From positions 1 to 25,480 of the forward strand of contig CANNDT010000065.1 in NCBI GenBank assembly GCA_947503365.1: DNA of 25,480 nucleotides, given 5' to 3'. Below are positions 1 to 8,278 of the stretch, piece after piece. The translations under genes were made by a program, and so were the position numbers. The stretch comes from CANNDT01 sp945876205. Its GTDB lineage: Bacteria > Acidobacteriota > Vicinamibacteria > Vicinamibacterales > UBA2999. The notes beneath the pieces are model-generated. The model was not told the origin of the DNA. It saw only the letters and a program-made list of their open reading frames with translations, and searched no databases. Position 1 is the first letter of the stretch. Each line of letters begins with the position of its first letter.

Positions 1-2710
1 GGAATACGCGGTGGCCCTGAGCCGACTGGGAGCGCCCGACTCCGGGGTTGTTGGGATCACCGCTGTGCTCGTTGAGGTTGAACGACGAGCCGGCCGTCGA
101 TCCCGGGTCGATGGTGTTGTGCGCATCGCCGTAGCTGTAGGCGCCCTTGAGGCTGAGCCCGTTGAAGGGCGACTTCGAGAGCATTGCCGACACGTTCCAT
201 GAGTCCCCGACGCTCTGGTTCTTCATGACGATGGCCGCGGTCACCTGGTTACCCGCAGCGTTGTTGATCCGCGTGACGCACGCGCCGGGTGTCGGGGCCG
301 CGCACGTCGTTCCCACCCAGCGGGGCCGCGCGTCGACGCCGGTGAACGCAGACTGCGCCGGTGGCAGGTTGGCATTGATGTAGTAGATGCCGTTGACGTC
401 CTTGTTGTAGATGAACTCCGCTGTGCCGACCAGGCCCCACGGCAGCCGCCGGTCGACGGCGATGTTGTTTCTCAGGACCTGCGGGAACTTGAAGTTGTTG
501 TCGGTGACGTTGAGCTCATAGCTGGCCGCCGGCGCGCCCGTCACGTTGGTCGGTTTGTAGGCGTCGATATTGGGAGTGAAGGGCCGGTTGGTGGGGTTGT
601 CCTCGAGCCGCGAGCCCTGCAGCACGCCGGTGTTGCCAAGCTGGTTGGAGATCCAGACGTAGAGGGGCGGGCCGGTGAAGACGCCGATGCCACCGCGGAT
701 CTGGGTGACCTGGTCGCTGGCCACGTCCCAGTTGAAGCCGACGCGGGGCGAGAAGAGCACCTTCGGGTCAGGGAGGCTACCGCTCGAGTACTGCACGGGC
801 TGTCCCGCCTCATCGCGGAATGTCAGCGCGTCCGCGTTCGGATTCGGATAGGTCTGGCTGTCATCGAAGGCCGGAACGTCCAGCCTCACCCCCGCCGTGA
901 TCGTGAGGTTGCTCAGCGGCCGCCATTCATCCTGCGCGTAGCCGCCGGCATTCAACACGTTCAGGTTTTGAATCGGCTTGTCGAGCCCGGGGATGTTCAT
1001 CCACCGCACCTGGTAGCGGCGCGGGATCACCGTTGACGAGGTCCGGTTCGGGTTCGCCAGGAAGCCATTGGCGTCTGCGTAGAAGTCAGCCAGCGAGTTG
1101 TAGACGTACGCGCCCTGCTTGCAGCAGTTGAAGAACGAGTTCTGGGCTTTGTACTGCTGCATGGTGACGCCGAATGTCAGCGAATGCTTGTTGCCGTACT
1201 TGGTGAAGTTGTCCTGGAACTGCGTCGTCTGGTAGAGCAGCTCGTTGTTCGGCGTGAACGGTTCGGAGCCGAACGACGCGTAGGTCGTGCCATTGGGAGC
1301 GAGGATATCCACGAACGGAAACAACTGGATGTCCTGGCGGTTCTCGTTATTCGTGGTGTAGCCCGCGATCAGGCTGTTCGACATGCTGGTGCCGAGCACC
1401 GTATTCCATTCGCCGATGCCCGACTTGATGTTCTCGAGCTGAGCGTAGTTCGAGTTGGCAAACGGCAGGAATCCCTCGGTGCCGAGCGTTCGGCCCAGGC
1501 CGGCTGACGGGGATCCCGACAGGATCTTTGCCGAGCTGGAGTCGAGCTGGTTATAGCGGAAGCTGATCTTGTTGCGACCGTTCAGGTTGAAGTCGGTCCT
1601 GATCAGATAGCGCTTTGCCGGTGTGGTGCTCGGGAGATTTTCGAAGCCGCCCGTGTCGTAGTTGAAGTTCTGTTTGAGGAAGGCGCTGAGCGTGGTGAGG
1701 TCAGAGCTCAACACCCTCGTCACGCTCCCGCCGACAGGCTCACCGCCGGCATTGGCCCTGAACGTATGCAGGGGCCGTTTGTCTTCCTCGTTCTCGTAGT
1801 TGCCGAATACGAACAGCTTGTTCCTGACAATCGGCCCACCGGCCCACACGCCAGTGTCACGGAACGTGAACGTGCCCGGGTTCACCGTCAGCCCTGCTGC
1901 GTCGGTTCCGACGAAGTCCTCGTTCCGCATCCGGTGATACACGGACGCGCTCAAGGCATTGGTGCCGCTTCTGGTCACCGTGTTCACGGCTGCGCCGATG
2001 AAGTTGCCCTGGCGCACGTCGTACGGCGCGACGCTCACCTGCACCTGCTCGATCGATTCGAGCGAGATCGGCGCGACGCCGGTGCGGCCGCCCGGCTGGC
2101 CTTCGCCGAGTCCGAACGGGCTGTTGAAATAGGAGCCGTCGATGGTCATGTTGTTCTGGCGGCTGTCCTGGCCGGCGAACGACGTGCCGGTGGCCTGCGG
2201 CGTCAGGCGGGTGATGTCGCTGATCCTGCCGGAAATGGTCGGCAGGCTTTCGATGTCGAGCCGGGCGACAGACGTCGCGGCGCCGGTGCGGCTCGAGCTG
2301 AAGACCGGATCGATCAGACCGATGACGGTCACGGTCTCCTGGACGGCAATCGCGCGTACCGTCACATTCACGTCCGTCGCGACGCCCAGGTTGACCTGCA
2401 CGTCGTCCTGCGTCTCGGGAGCGAAGGCCGTTCCGCCGCCGCCGCTGAACGTCACCGTGACGGAGTAGGGACCGCCCACCCGCATGCCGGGAATTGAATA
2501 TCGTCCATCACCGCGGGTCGTGGCTTCGTACACCGATCCCGACGGGACGTGAATGGCGATGACGCTTGCGCCCGCCACGGGCTGCTGCTGTTCGTTTGTC
2601 ACGATACCGGTGATCGCACCGGTGGTTACGCCCTGCGCCAAGGCGGGGACGGCGGGCCATAAGACAGCGCACAACGCCAATACGGCGAGCGGTCTGATGT
2701 ACTTCATCAT
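1..2710 (-). CDS. TonB-dependent receptor, Oar-like, with N-terminal carboxypeptidase-regulatory domain (C-terminus beyond window)
   Basis: Outer-membrane TonB-dependent transporter, substrate unknown. The frame is open from an ATG at 2710 (a second ATG follows at 2707) to the window edge, giving about 903 visible codons without a stop; a GGAGAG ribosome site lies just upstream. Residues 1-25 are a signal peptide (positive MMKYIR start, hydrophobic core, ALA then Q). Residues about 27-120 read as a CarboxypepD_reg beta-sandwich (GAITGIV, then GDGRYSIPGM). A TonB-box-like ETVTV is at about 125-129, followed by a plug domain (SLPTISGRISDITRLTPQ) and a long beta-barrel rich in aromatic and Asn residues. 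This architecture is known from Myxococcus Oar and is multiplied in Acidobacteriota. Such proteins often run to about 1,050-1,150 residues, so I infer that 150-250 C-terminal residues are missing. No promoter was convincing between 2711 and 2830. Confidence 0.9.
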   Translation of the reverse strand, partial: MMKYIRPLAVLALCAVLWPAVPALAQGVTTGAITGIVTNEQQQPVAGASVIAIHVPSGSVYEATTRGDGRYSIPGMRVGGPYSVTVTFSGGGGTAFAPETQDDVQVNLGVATDVNVTVRAIAVQETVTVIGLIDPVFSSSRTGAATSVARLDIESLPTISGRISDITRLTPQATGTSFAGQDSRQNNMTIDGSYFNSPFGLGEGQPGGRTGVAPISLESIEQVQVSVAPYDVRQGNFIGAAVNTVTRSGTNALSASVYHRMRNEDFVGTDAAGLTVNPGTFTFRDTGVWAGGPIVRNKLFVFGNYENEEDKRPLHTFRANAGGEPVGGSVTRVLSSDLTTLSAFLKQNFNYDTGGFENLPSTTPAKRYLIRTDFNLNGRNKISFRYNQLDSSSAKILSGSPSAGLGRTLGTEGFLPFANSNYAQLENIKSGIGEWNTVLGTSMSNSLIAGYTTNNENRQDIQLFPFVDILAPNGTTYASFGSEPFTPNNELLYQTTQFQDNFTKYGNKHSLTFGVTMQQYKAQNSFFNCCKQGAYVYNSLADFYADANGFLANPNRTSSTVIPRRYQVRWMNIPGLDKPIQNLNVLNAGGYAQDEWRPLSNLTITAGVRLDVPAFDDSQTYPNPNADALTFRDEAGQPVQYSSGSLPDPKVLFSPRVGFNWDVASDQVTQIRGGIGVFTGPPLYVWISNQLGNTGVLQGSRLEDNPTNRPFTPNIDAYKPTNVTGAPAASYELNVTDNNFKFPQVLRNNIAVDRRLPWGLVGTAEFIYNKDVNGIYYINANLPPAQSAFTGVDARPRWVGTTCAAPTPGACVTRINNAAGNQVTAAIVMKNQSVGDSWNVSAMLSKSPFNGLSLKGAYSYGDAHNTIDPGSTAGSSFNLNEHSGDPNNPGVGRSQSAQGHRVF

Positions 2711-2830
2711 TCTCTCCAACGGGACGATTGCGAACTACGGAAAACAGGGTGGTCGAAAGTTACCAGAGCGCCGTGACGGCTTTATGACGGACCGCGCACG
2801 GACTCTGCGCGCCGGAAGGAATTGTACATG

Positions 2831-2861
2831 AAAAGGGCCGCTCCCCTGCGGAAGCGGCCCT
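2831..2861 (-). terminator. Rho-independent terminator of the TPR lipoprotein gene
   Basis: On the minus strand AGGGCCGCT (2861-2853) pairs with AGCGGCCCT (2842-2834) around a 10-nt loop, a perfect 9-bp GC-rich stem followed directly by TTTT. It lies about 47 nt past the TPR gene stop and about 120 nt before the TonB receptor start, so it should separate the two transcripts. Confidence 0.8.
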
Positions 2862-2907
2862 CGACGAAAGTGTCGATACTGTAGCGACTTGTCGCCGTTT
2901 TTGTTGC

Positions 2908-3900
2908 CTATTCGCTGCGGCCCGCGCCAGCGACCGGTGCGGCGGCCTTCGCCTTGCGAAGTTCCTCGGCGCGGTTGCGGAACGTGTCCGCTTCCTTGAG
3001 CAGCGCCTGCTGCCGCGCGGGGTTCTTCTCGAGGTTCGCCTGCAGGCGGAGGAGGAGGTTCTTGTAGACCAGCGCCTCCATGTAGTCGCCCTTCAGCGAG
3101 ATCGCCTTGTCGACCGCGTCGACGCCCGACTGCACGTACTTGATCTTCTCGGCCTCCGGCAAACGGAAGTCGCGGTAGGCCTTGTCCCAGTAGTAGGTGG
3201 CCATCGTGTAGAACGCTTCGGGGTTGTTCGGCTCGTTCGACGCGCGCTGCTGCAGCGCCTCGATCGTCTTCGCGAATTCGCCCTGGCGGTTGTAGAAGCC
3301 GGCGAGCTGCATGTAGACGTTCGAGTCGGACGGCTTCGCGTCGCGCGCCTTCAGCAACGTCGCCTCGGCCATCTCGTAGTCGCCGTTCTGCTCGTAGATA
3401 CCGGCCAGCACGAAGTAGTTCGCCGGGTCCTTCGGATCCATCTGAATCATCTGCTGGAGGATCGGCTCCGACTGCGCCGGGTCATTCAGCTTGTCGGGGC
3501 CGAAGGCGTTGACGAGGTACTGCAGCGCCAGCGTCTTGGTCGCGGGATTGCCGTCGAGCGCCGCCGACTTCTTGTAGTTATCGATGGCCTTGGTCAGCAT
3601 CTCATCGTTGCCGGCTTCGCCGCGTTTGGCCGGCCGGTACAAGTTGTCGTAGCTGTTGGCGAGATAGAAGTACGACGCCACCAGCGTCGGGTCGGTGCAG
3701 TCCGCTCCTGCGGCGCATCCGGCGATCGCTTCCTCGTACTTCGCAGTCGCGCCGCGATAGTCCTGCTGCCGGTACAGCGTGTTGGCGTCCTTGAACGCCA
3801 TCATGCCCTTCAAGCGCCCGATCTGACTGCATCCGGCCGTCGCGGCGCTCACACTTACCACGAGCGCCAACACGACCGCCGGCGACGAAAACTTCCGCAT
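2908..3900 (-). CDS. TPR-repeat lipoprotein
   Basis: Predicted 330-residue exported lipoprotein made almost wholly of tetratricopeptide repeats, probably a periplasmic protein-interaction scaffold; partner unknown. The start at 3900 is chosen because a GGGGGA ribosome site sits 6 nt before the ATG and the product begins with a classic lipoprotein signal (MRKFSS, hydrophobic stretch, TAGC lipobox with the acylated Cys near residue 23). The frame stays open 16 codons further upstream, but that extension would bury the signal peptide. TPR-like helix pairs recur (ANTLYRQQDYRGATAKYEEA, NYFVLAGIYEQNGDYEMAEA, VYMQLAGFYNRQGEFAKTIE, AFYTMATYYWDKAYRDF), followed by a charged C-terminal helix and an Ala-rich tail. 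It is monocistronic, with its own promoter and terminator. Lgt and LspA encoded later in the window would process it. Confidence 0.85.
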   Translation of the reverse strand: MRKFSSPAVVLALVVSVSAATAGCSQIGRLKGMMAFKDANTLYRQQDYRGATAKYEEAIAGCAAGADCTDPTLVASYFYLANSYDNLYRPAKRGEAGNDEMLTKAIDNYKKSAALDGNPATKTLALQYLVNAFGPDKLNDPAQSEPILQQMIQMDPKDPANYFVLAGIYEQNGDYEMAEATLLKARDAKPSDSNVYMQLAGFYNRQGEFAKTIEALQQRASNEPNNPEAFYTMATYYWDKAYRDFRLPEAEKIKYVQSGVDAVDKAISLKGDYMEALVYKNLLLRLQANLEKNPARQQALLKEADTFRNRAEELRKAKAAAPVAGAGRSE

Positions 3901-4030
3901 CGTATCCCCCTTACACAACTTGTCGAAAACGTAGAGCGGACCGCTCATGCGATCCTTGTCAACTGTTCCGCAGTTTCCCCGCTGGCGGGAACTGGCGGGC
4001 GGGACCCGCCATCAAATCTGCAAGCGCGCC

Positions 4031-4060
4031 AGTATAGTGATCCGTTTTCGGGTGAGTCAA
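4031..4060 (-). promoter_or_regulatory. Sigma-70-type promoter of the TPR lipoprotein gene
   Basis: On the minus strand TTGACT (4060-4055) is followed by an 18-nt spacer and TATACT (4036-4031). Predicted transcription would start near 4024, giving a leader of about 124 nt that includes a small GC hairpin (GGCGGG 3994-3999 with CCCGCC 4005-4010). Divergent from the Rel/SpoT promoter. Confidence 0.65.
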
Positions 4061-4078
4061 GAGCCATGACTCGTTTCC

Positions 4079-4107
4079 TTGACCCCTCTCAACCCCACTC
4101 CTATCAT
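4079..4107 (+). promoter_or_regulatory. Sigma-70-type promoter of the Rel/SpoT gene
   Basis: TTGACC (4079-4084), a 17-nt spacer and TATCAT (4102-4107) match the consensus well. Transcription would begin near 4114, leaving a leader of only about 14 nt with no recognisable ribosome site before the ATG at 4128. Confidence 0.65.
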
Positions 4108-4127
4108 GGGGTTAGACACCACCATCC

Positions 4128-6296
4128 ATGATTCGATTCGAGACCCTCCTCGAGAAAGTGCGGAGCTACAGCCCAGAAGCCGACCTGGAGCTGCTTCGGC
4201 GAGCGTACGTCTTTTCCGCCCTCGAGCACAAAGGCCAGGTCAGGCACTCGGGTGAGCCGTATCTCGTTCATCCGCTCGAAGTTGCCGACTTTCTGGCCGA
4301 CATGAAACTCGACGTCGTCGCGGTCGCCGCCGGCCTCCTCCATGACGTCGTGGAAGACACCCTGACCACCCCGGAGCGCATTGCCGAGCTCTTCGGGCCC
4401 GAAATCGCCCACGTCGTCGAAGGGGTCACCAAAATCGGCGCGATCCAATTTTCGTCGAGCGAGGAGCGGCAGGCCGAAAATTTCCGAAAAATGCTGCTGG
4501 CGATGGTGGATGACATCCGCGTCATCCTGGTCAAGCTGGCCGACCGCCTCCACAACATGCGGACGCTGCACCACCTGCCTGAAGAGCGGCGCATCAAGAT
4601 CGCCCAGGAGACCCTGGACATCTACGCCCCGATCGCCAATCGCCTCGGGATGAGCAAGGTGAAGAACGAGCTCGAGGAGTTGTCGTTCAAGTATCTCGAG
4701 CCAAAGGCCTACGAGTCGCTGCGATCCAAGGTCGAAGGCAAGCGCAAGACGGCGGAGAACGTCATCGGCGACCTGACCAACACGATCCACGGCAAGCTCA
4801 ACGAAGCGCAAGTCCCCATCATTCAGCTCGACGGCCGCATCAAGCGTCTCTACAGTATTCATCTCAAGCTCAAGCGGCAAAAGATCGATCTCGAGCGCGT
4901 CTACGACTTCGTGGCGATTCGCGTCATCACGCAGTCGGTGAAGGACTGCTACGCCGCGCTCGGCATCATTCACCAGACATGGTCGCCCGTTCCGGGGCGC
5001 ATCAAGGATTTCATCGCGATGCCCCGGCCGAACGGCTATCAGTCGCTCCACACCTCCGTGATCAGCGATCGCGGCGTGCCGTTCGAGGTGCAGATCCGCA
5101 CCGAAGAGATGCACCGGCGCGCGGAGGAAGGCATCGCCGCTCACTGGAAGTACAAGGAAGGCCGCGTTGGCGACCAACGTGACGAGCGCTACTTCCAGTG
5201 GATGCGCCAGCTCCTCGAGGTGCAGCAGGAAGTTCGCGATCCGCAGGAGTTTCTCCAGAACCTGAAGATCGATCTCTATCCCGAAGAGGTCTACATCTTC
5301 ACGCCGAAAGGCGAGGTGCGATCGCTGCCGCGAGGCGCCACCGCCGTTGATTTCGCCTACATGGTGCACACCGACGTCGGCAATCAGTGCGTTGGCGCGC
5401 GCATCAACGGCAAGATGGTGCCGCTGCGCACTCGCCTGCAGAACGGCGACATCGTCGAGATCATGACGCAGGTGGGCCACAAGCCGAGCCGCGACTGGCT
5501 CGCGTTTGTCGTCACGTCGCGCGCCCGCAACAAGATCAAGCACGTCCTGCAAGGTGAAGAGCGCACCCGCAGCATCGAGCTGGGACGGCGGCTCTTCGAC
5601 AAGGAAGCGCGTCGCTTCAACCTCAATCCGAAGACGGTGCTCGAGAGCGAGGGGCTCGCGAAGTTCGCGACCGAGTACGGCGCCCAGAAGCCCGAGGAGC
5701 TGCTGGCCTACATCGGATACGGCAAGCTGTCGGCGCGGACGCTCCTGCAGAAGTCGGTGCCGCCCGGCGAGCTCAAGGAAAAGGCGCCGGACTCAGCCGT
5801 CTTCTCGGCGGTCAAGCGCGTGCTGCGACCGGGCGCCGAAGCCAGCGACCGCATCAAGGTGCGCGGCATCGACGATGTGATGGTGTTCCGCGCGAAGTGC
5901 TGCAACCCGATCCGCGGCGAGAAGATCGTCGGCTACATCACGCGCGGCAAGGGCGTGTCGGTGCACTCCGCGATCTGCACGAACGTCATCAACCTGATGT
6001 TCGATCCGGAGCGGCGCATCGAGGTCGAGTGGGACAGCGCGGTCGACCAGGCGTCCTACACCGTCCGGCTGACGATGCAGGTCGAGGATCGCAAGGGGAT
6101 GCTCGCCGAGATCAGCGCGAAGGTCTCGGACATCAATACGAACATTACGAACATGGAAGCGCGCACCGGCGACGACCAGCAGGCACGCATCGACATGACC
6201 GTCGAGATCAAGGACGTGAAGCACCTCGAAAAGGTGATCAAGTCGATCAAGAACGTGCAGGGTGTACTGGGAGTGGAGCGCGCGGCTCGCGCCTAG
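4128..6296 (+). CDS. Bifunctional (p)ppGpp synthetase/hydrolase, Rel/SpoT family
   Basis: Makes (p)ppGpp from ATP plus GDP/GTP and hydrolyses it, controlling the stringent response. All domains of a long RSH protein are present in 722 residues. The N-terminal HD hydrolase has H48, H72-D73 and D139, so hydrolysis should be active. The synthetase domain has an RIKD form of the RxKD motif (291-294, typical of bifunctional enzymes rather than EXDD RelA), NGYQSLHT (302-309) and EVQIRT (320-325). A TGS domain (YIFTPKGEV onward, about 390-450), a zinc-finger-like region with CC at 591-592, and a C-terminal ACT domain (about 645-722) follow. ATG 4128 is the first possible start, since an in-frame TAG lies at 4113. 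It converges on ridA with only 9 nt between the stops. Rel or SpoT naming is ambiguous, so no symbol is given. Confidence 0.97.
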   Translation: MIRFETLLEKVRSYSPEADLELLRRAYVFSALEHKGQVRHSGEPYLVHPLEVADFLADMKLDVVAVAAGLLHDVVEDTLTTPERIAELFGPEIAHVVEGVTKIGAIQFSSSEERQAENFRKMLLAMVDDIRVILVKLADRLHNMRTLHHLPEERRIKIAQETLDIYAPIANRLGMSKVKNELEELSFKYLEPKAYESLRSKVEGKRKTAENVIGDLTNTIHGKLNEAQVPIIQLDGRIKRLYSIHLKLKRQKIDLERVYDFVAIRVITQSVKDCYAALGIIHQTWSPVPGRIKDFIAMPRPNGYQSLHTSVISDRGVPFEVQIRTEEMHRRAEEGIAAHWKYKEGRVGDQRDERYFQWMRQLLEVQQEVRDPQEFLQNLKIDLYPEEVYIFTPKGEVRSLPRGATAVDFAYMVHTDVGNQCVGARINGKMVPLRTRLQNGDIVEIMTQVGHKPSRDWLAFVVTSRARNKIKHVLQGEERTRSIELGRRLFDKEARRFNLNPKTVLESEGLAKFATEYGAQKPEELLAYIGYGKLSARTLLQKSVPPGELKEKAPDSAVFSAVKRVLRPGAEASDRIKVRGIDDVMVFRAKCCNPIRGEKIVGYITRGKGVSVHSAICTNVINLMFDPERRIEVEWDSAVDQASYTVRLTMQVEDRKGMLAEISAKVSDINTNITNMEARTGDDQQARIDMTVEIKDVKHLEKVIKSIKNVQGVLGVERAARA

Positions 6297-6305
6297 CTAC
6301 TTGAG

Positions 6306-6686
6306 TTATTTCAGGACCGCGATCACGTCGATTTCGACGCGCGCGTCGCGCGGCAGCCGCGCCACCTGCACCGTCGCGCGGGCCGGCGGCGGATCGACCA
6401 CGAACCTTCCGTAGACGGCGTTCATCGCGCCGAAGTCTCCCATGTCAGCCAGGTAGACCGTCGTGCGGACGACGTGCTCGAACCCCGCGCCCGCCGCCTT
6501 GAGCAGCGAGGCGATGTTCCGCATCACCTGCTCGGTCTGCGCGGAGATATCGCCCGCGACCAGGTTGCTCGTGGCCGGGTCGATGGGGATTTGACCGGAG
6601 AGAAACAGGAGATTGCCCGCGCGGATCGCGGGAGAGTAGGGGCCGATGGCCTGCGGCGCATAGGGCGCCGAGATTGCCTCGCGCAC
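6306..6686 (-). CDS. ridA: RidA family enamine/imine deaminase
   Basis: Cytosolic 126-residue RidA/YjgF/UK114 protein. The family hydrolyses reactive 2-aminoacrylate and other enamine/imine intermediates released by PLP enzymes. The sequence has the family N-terminus (AIGPYSPAI with Y17), LLFLSGQIPIDP, and the substrate-carboxylate Arg in PARATVQV (R103), with E118 in the terminal ARVEIDVIAV. The start is GTG at 6686, immediately after the TAA stop of rpmB (TAAGTG, no gap), so it is almost certainly translated from the rpmB message. No other start fits the family N-terminus. Confidence 0.93.
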   Translation of the reverse strand: MREAISAPYAPQAIGPYSPAIRAGNLLFLSGQIPIDPATSNLVAGDISAQTEQVMRNIASLLKAAGAGFEHVVRTTVYLADMGDFGAMNAVYGRFVVDPPPARATVQVARLPRDARVEIDVIAVLK

Positions 6687-6878
6687 TTAGGCGGCCTTGG
6701 TGACCTTGCCGGAGCGGAGGCACCGCGTGCAGACCCGAATCCGCTTGGTCGCGCCGTTGATGAGCGCCCTGACACTCTGCAGGTTCGGCTCGAACCGGCG
6801 GGGGCCAACGTTATGGGCGTGAGAGACGGTTCGGCCGACCACCGGCTTTTTCCCGCAGACGTCGCACTGCTTTGCCAT
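6687..6878 (-). CDS. rpmB: 50S ribosomal protein L28, zinc-binding form
   Basis: Small basic large-subunit ribosomal protein of 63 residues. It begins MAKQCDVCGKKP with the typical RTVSHAHN and RRFEPNLQ segments. Two CxxC pairs (C5/C8 and C50/C53) mark the zinc-containing C+ form of L28, as opposed to Cys-less paralogues that replace it under zinc limitation in some bacteria. The start ATG at 6878 is preceded by GAGGA at good spacing. A TACAAT -10 element lies 27 nt upstream, and ridA follows without a gap. Confidence 0.97.
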   Translation of the reverse strand: MAKQCDVCGKKPVVGRTVSHAHNVGPRRFEPNLQSVRALINGATKRIRVCTRCLRSGKVTKAA

Positions 6879-6904
6879 GATTTCCTCGCGAAAGTGAACC
6901 CCAG

Positions 6905-6910
6905 ATTGTA
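6905..6910 (-). promoter_or_regulatory. -10 element of the rpmB-ridA promoter
   Basis: Minus-strand TACAAT (6910-6905), 27 nt before the rpmB ATG and 6 nt after the stop of the upstream gene. The -35 region is weak (TTCGCT-like at a long spacing), so this call rests mainly on the -10 match and position. Confidence 0.4.
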
Positions 6911-6916
6911 GCAGTT

Positions 6917-7576
6917 TCAGGGGAGGATCAGCGAACTGGCGGCCGCCGGTGCCGCTGCCGCTTCCGCGGCTCGGTTGACCTGCAGCAGGCGGCCCATGAG
7001 TTCGAGATAGGCGGTGTTGCCCCTCGACTCCGCTCGAGGCACGTCGGTCGCCTTCCTGATTTCCCGCGCGCCCAGTTCAATGGCCCGAAGCACGATGGCC
7101 ACCTCACGGTCGTACACGGTGGTCCCCTGCTCCTTCACCTGCGCCAGCATCACTTTCATCTCGCCGACGAGACGCTGCGCCAGGACGGAGTTCGGAGGGT
7201 GGTCGTAGATGACGCCGCGCCCCGCCGTTTCCAGCGTTGCCGCGAACGTCCCGGCGGCATCAGCGACGTCGTCGTCGACCAGGCGGGCGAAGCCTTCGGG
7301 GACGTGACGGGCCACCAGCGTCTGAAACAGAAAGAACAGCTGGTACTGGCGCTCCGTGAGGTGCCGGATGGTCGGCAGCAGTGTCGCCACGTCGCGTTCC
7401 TGCTGGCGCCGCACGACCGCGGCCGGGTGCTCACGCGCGGCGGACAGGTATCCGCAGGTTGTGGGGCACTGAATCTCGGTTAAACGCTTGGTGCCGCAAC
7501 ACACCGCGCAGATCGACTGACCAAGCGCCGGGCACTCCCGTCGTCCTTTTCGGTGGCCGCAGGCGGGGCAAGACAC
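6917..7576 (-). CDS. Uncharacterised protein with N-terminal Cys-rich zinc-binding region
   Basis: Function not recognised. The 219-residue product opens with eight cysteines in 41 residues (C3, C6, C15, C23, C26, C27, C37, C41) arranged as CPACG, CAVCCGTKR and CPTTCGYL, most likely binding one or two zinc ions. The remainder is predicted helical (TIRHLTERQYQLFFLFQTLV, then LVGEMKVMLAQVKEQGTTVY) and ends in an Ala-rich tail. No signal peptide or membrane segment is seen, so it is probably cytosolic. The start is GTG 7576: the codon two before it is an in-frame TGA, and the next possible starts would lose the Cys motif. It lies 38 nt upstream of rpmB and is divergent from the hypothetical gene at 7694. 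It could be an adaptor or nucleic-acid binder, but nothing here decides that. Confidence 0.8.
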   Translation of the reverse strand: MSCPACGHRKGRRECPALGQSICAVCCGTKRLTEIQCPTTCGYLSAAREHPAAVVRRQQERDVATLLPTIRHLTERQYQLFFLFQTLVARHVPEGFARLVDDDVADAAGTFAATLETAGRGVIYDHPPNSVLAQRLVGEMKVMLAQVKEQGTTVYDREVAIVLRAIELGAREIRKATDVPRAESRGNTAYLELMGRLLQVNRAAEAAAAPAAASSLILP

Positions 7577-7596
7577 GCCTCAGCTTCGCACACCCC

Positions 7597-7625
7597 TTGT
7601 CGCGATCTCCAGTTTTCCCTATAAT
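7597..7625 (+). promoter_or_regulatory. Sigma-70-type promoter of the 7694 gene
   Basis: TTGTCG (7597-7602), a 17-nt spacer and a perfect TATAAT (7620-7625). Predicted start near 7632, giving a leader of about 62 nt ending in a strong GGGAGGA ribosome site before ATG 7694. Confidence 0.75.
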
Positions 7626-7693
7626 TCGCCCCAAAATTCAACGCATTTCATCGGAATACGCTTTGCACCGAGCCGGAACAGCAGGGAGGACCC

Positions 7694-8278
7694 ATGGCCG
7701 AAGCGATTGTCCGCAATGAAACGCCTTCCGAATACTTCCGGGAGCTCGTGGAATCGGCCCTCCACCACCAGCATCTCGCTGCCCACAATCTGACCGCCTT
7801 TTATCTTGTCAATCTGCTCACCGGCTTCATGCACGTCGATCGAGCCGAGCCCGACGAAGACGAACCCCTGGCCATCCGCTTCGCGAAGGCGTTGCAGGAC
7901 GGCGGCATCCGCCAGCGGGATGGATTGCGCCAGGTGGGCGACCGCTCGCTTTTCATCTCGGGATTCTTCGCCGACAGCCTGAACCGGCGCCCGGTCGACA
8001 TCGACTACTACATCCAACTCGGAGGCTCGGCGTACGGGTCGCTCGCCCGCCAGGGGGATATGACGTTTGGGGAAGTGTTCACGGAGTTGTCCGAAAAATT
8101 CCCCGCTTTCGTGGACGTCCTGTGCGAGGTCAGCGAGCGATCGGCGCTGACGTCAGATTCTGACGTGCTGAGGCTTTATGAAAAATGGCTCCGGACCAAG
8201 AGCCGCCGCAGCGGCGACCTGCTCGCGGCCAAGGGCATCGTCCCTAACGCCTCGGTGGGCAGTCGTTTCATACAGTAG
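7694..8278 (+). CDS. Conserved-looking hypothetical protein
   Basis: 194-residue soluble protein with no recognised catalytic motif. ATG 7694 is preceded by GGGAGGA at ideal spacing. The sequence is helix-rich: an acidic N-terminal part (TPSEYFRELVESALHHQHL) is followed by LTAFYLVNLLTGFM, then a G/F/Y-rich middle (QVGDRSLFISGFFADSL, VDIDYYIQLGGSAYGSLA), and a C-terminal helix and basic tail (WLRTKSRRSGDLL). I recall similar proteins of unknown function in Myxococcota and Acidobacteriota, but could not search for them. No signal peptide or membrane segment is seen. The strong promoter and ribosome site imply good expression. It is divergent from the Cys-rich gene and followed by a low-GC region. 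Confidence 0.8.
   Translation: MAEAIVRNETPSEYFRELVESALHHQHLAAHNLTAFYLVNLLTGFMHVDRAEPDEDEPLAIRFAKALQDGGIRQRDGLRQVGDRSLFISGFFADSLNRRPVDIDYYIQLGGSAYGSLARQGDMTFGEVFTELSEKFPAFVDVLCEVSERSALTSDSDVLRLYEKWLRTKSRRSGDLLAAKGIVPNASVGSRFIQ

Noticed and set aside
1766..2497. 243-codon plus-strand frame opposite the TonB receptor
   Set aside because: The receptor reading on the minus strand has a signal peptide and all expected domains; the plus frame does not resemble a protein family.
4104..5552. 482-codon open frame antisense to Rel/SpoT
   Set aside because: It mirrors the codon pattern of a clearly functional gene in GC-rich DNA; the product is biased in composition (V, L, D, R, H) with no domain or ribosome site.
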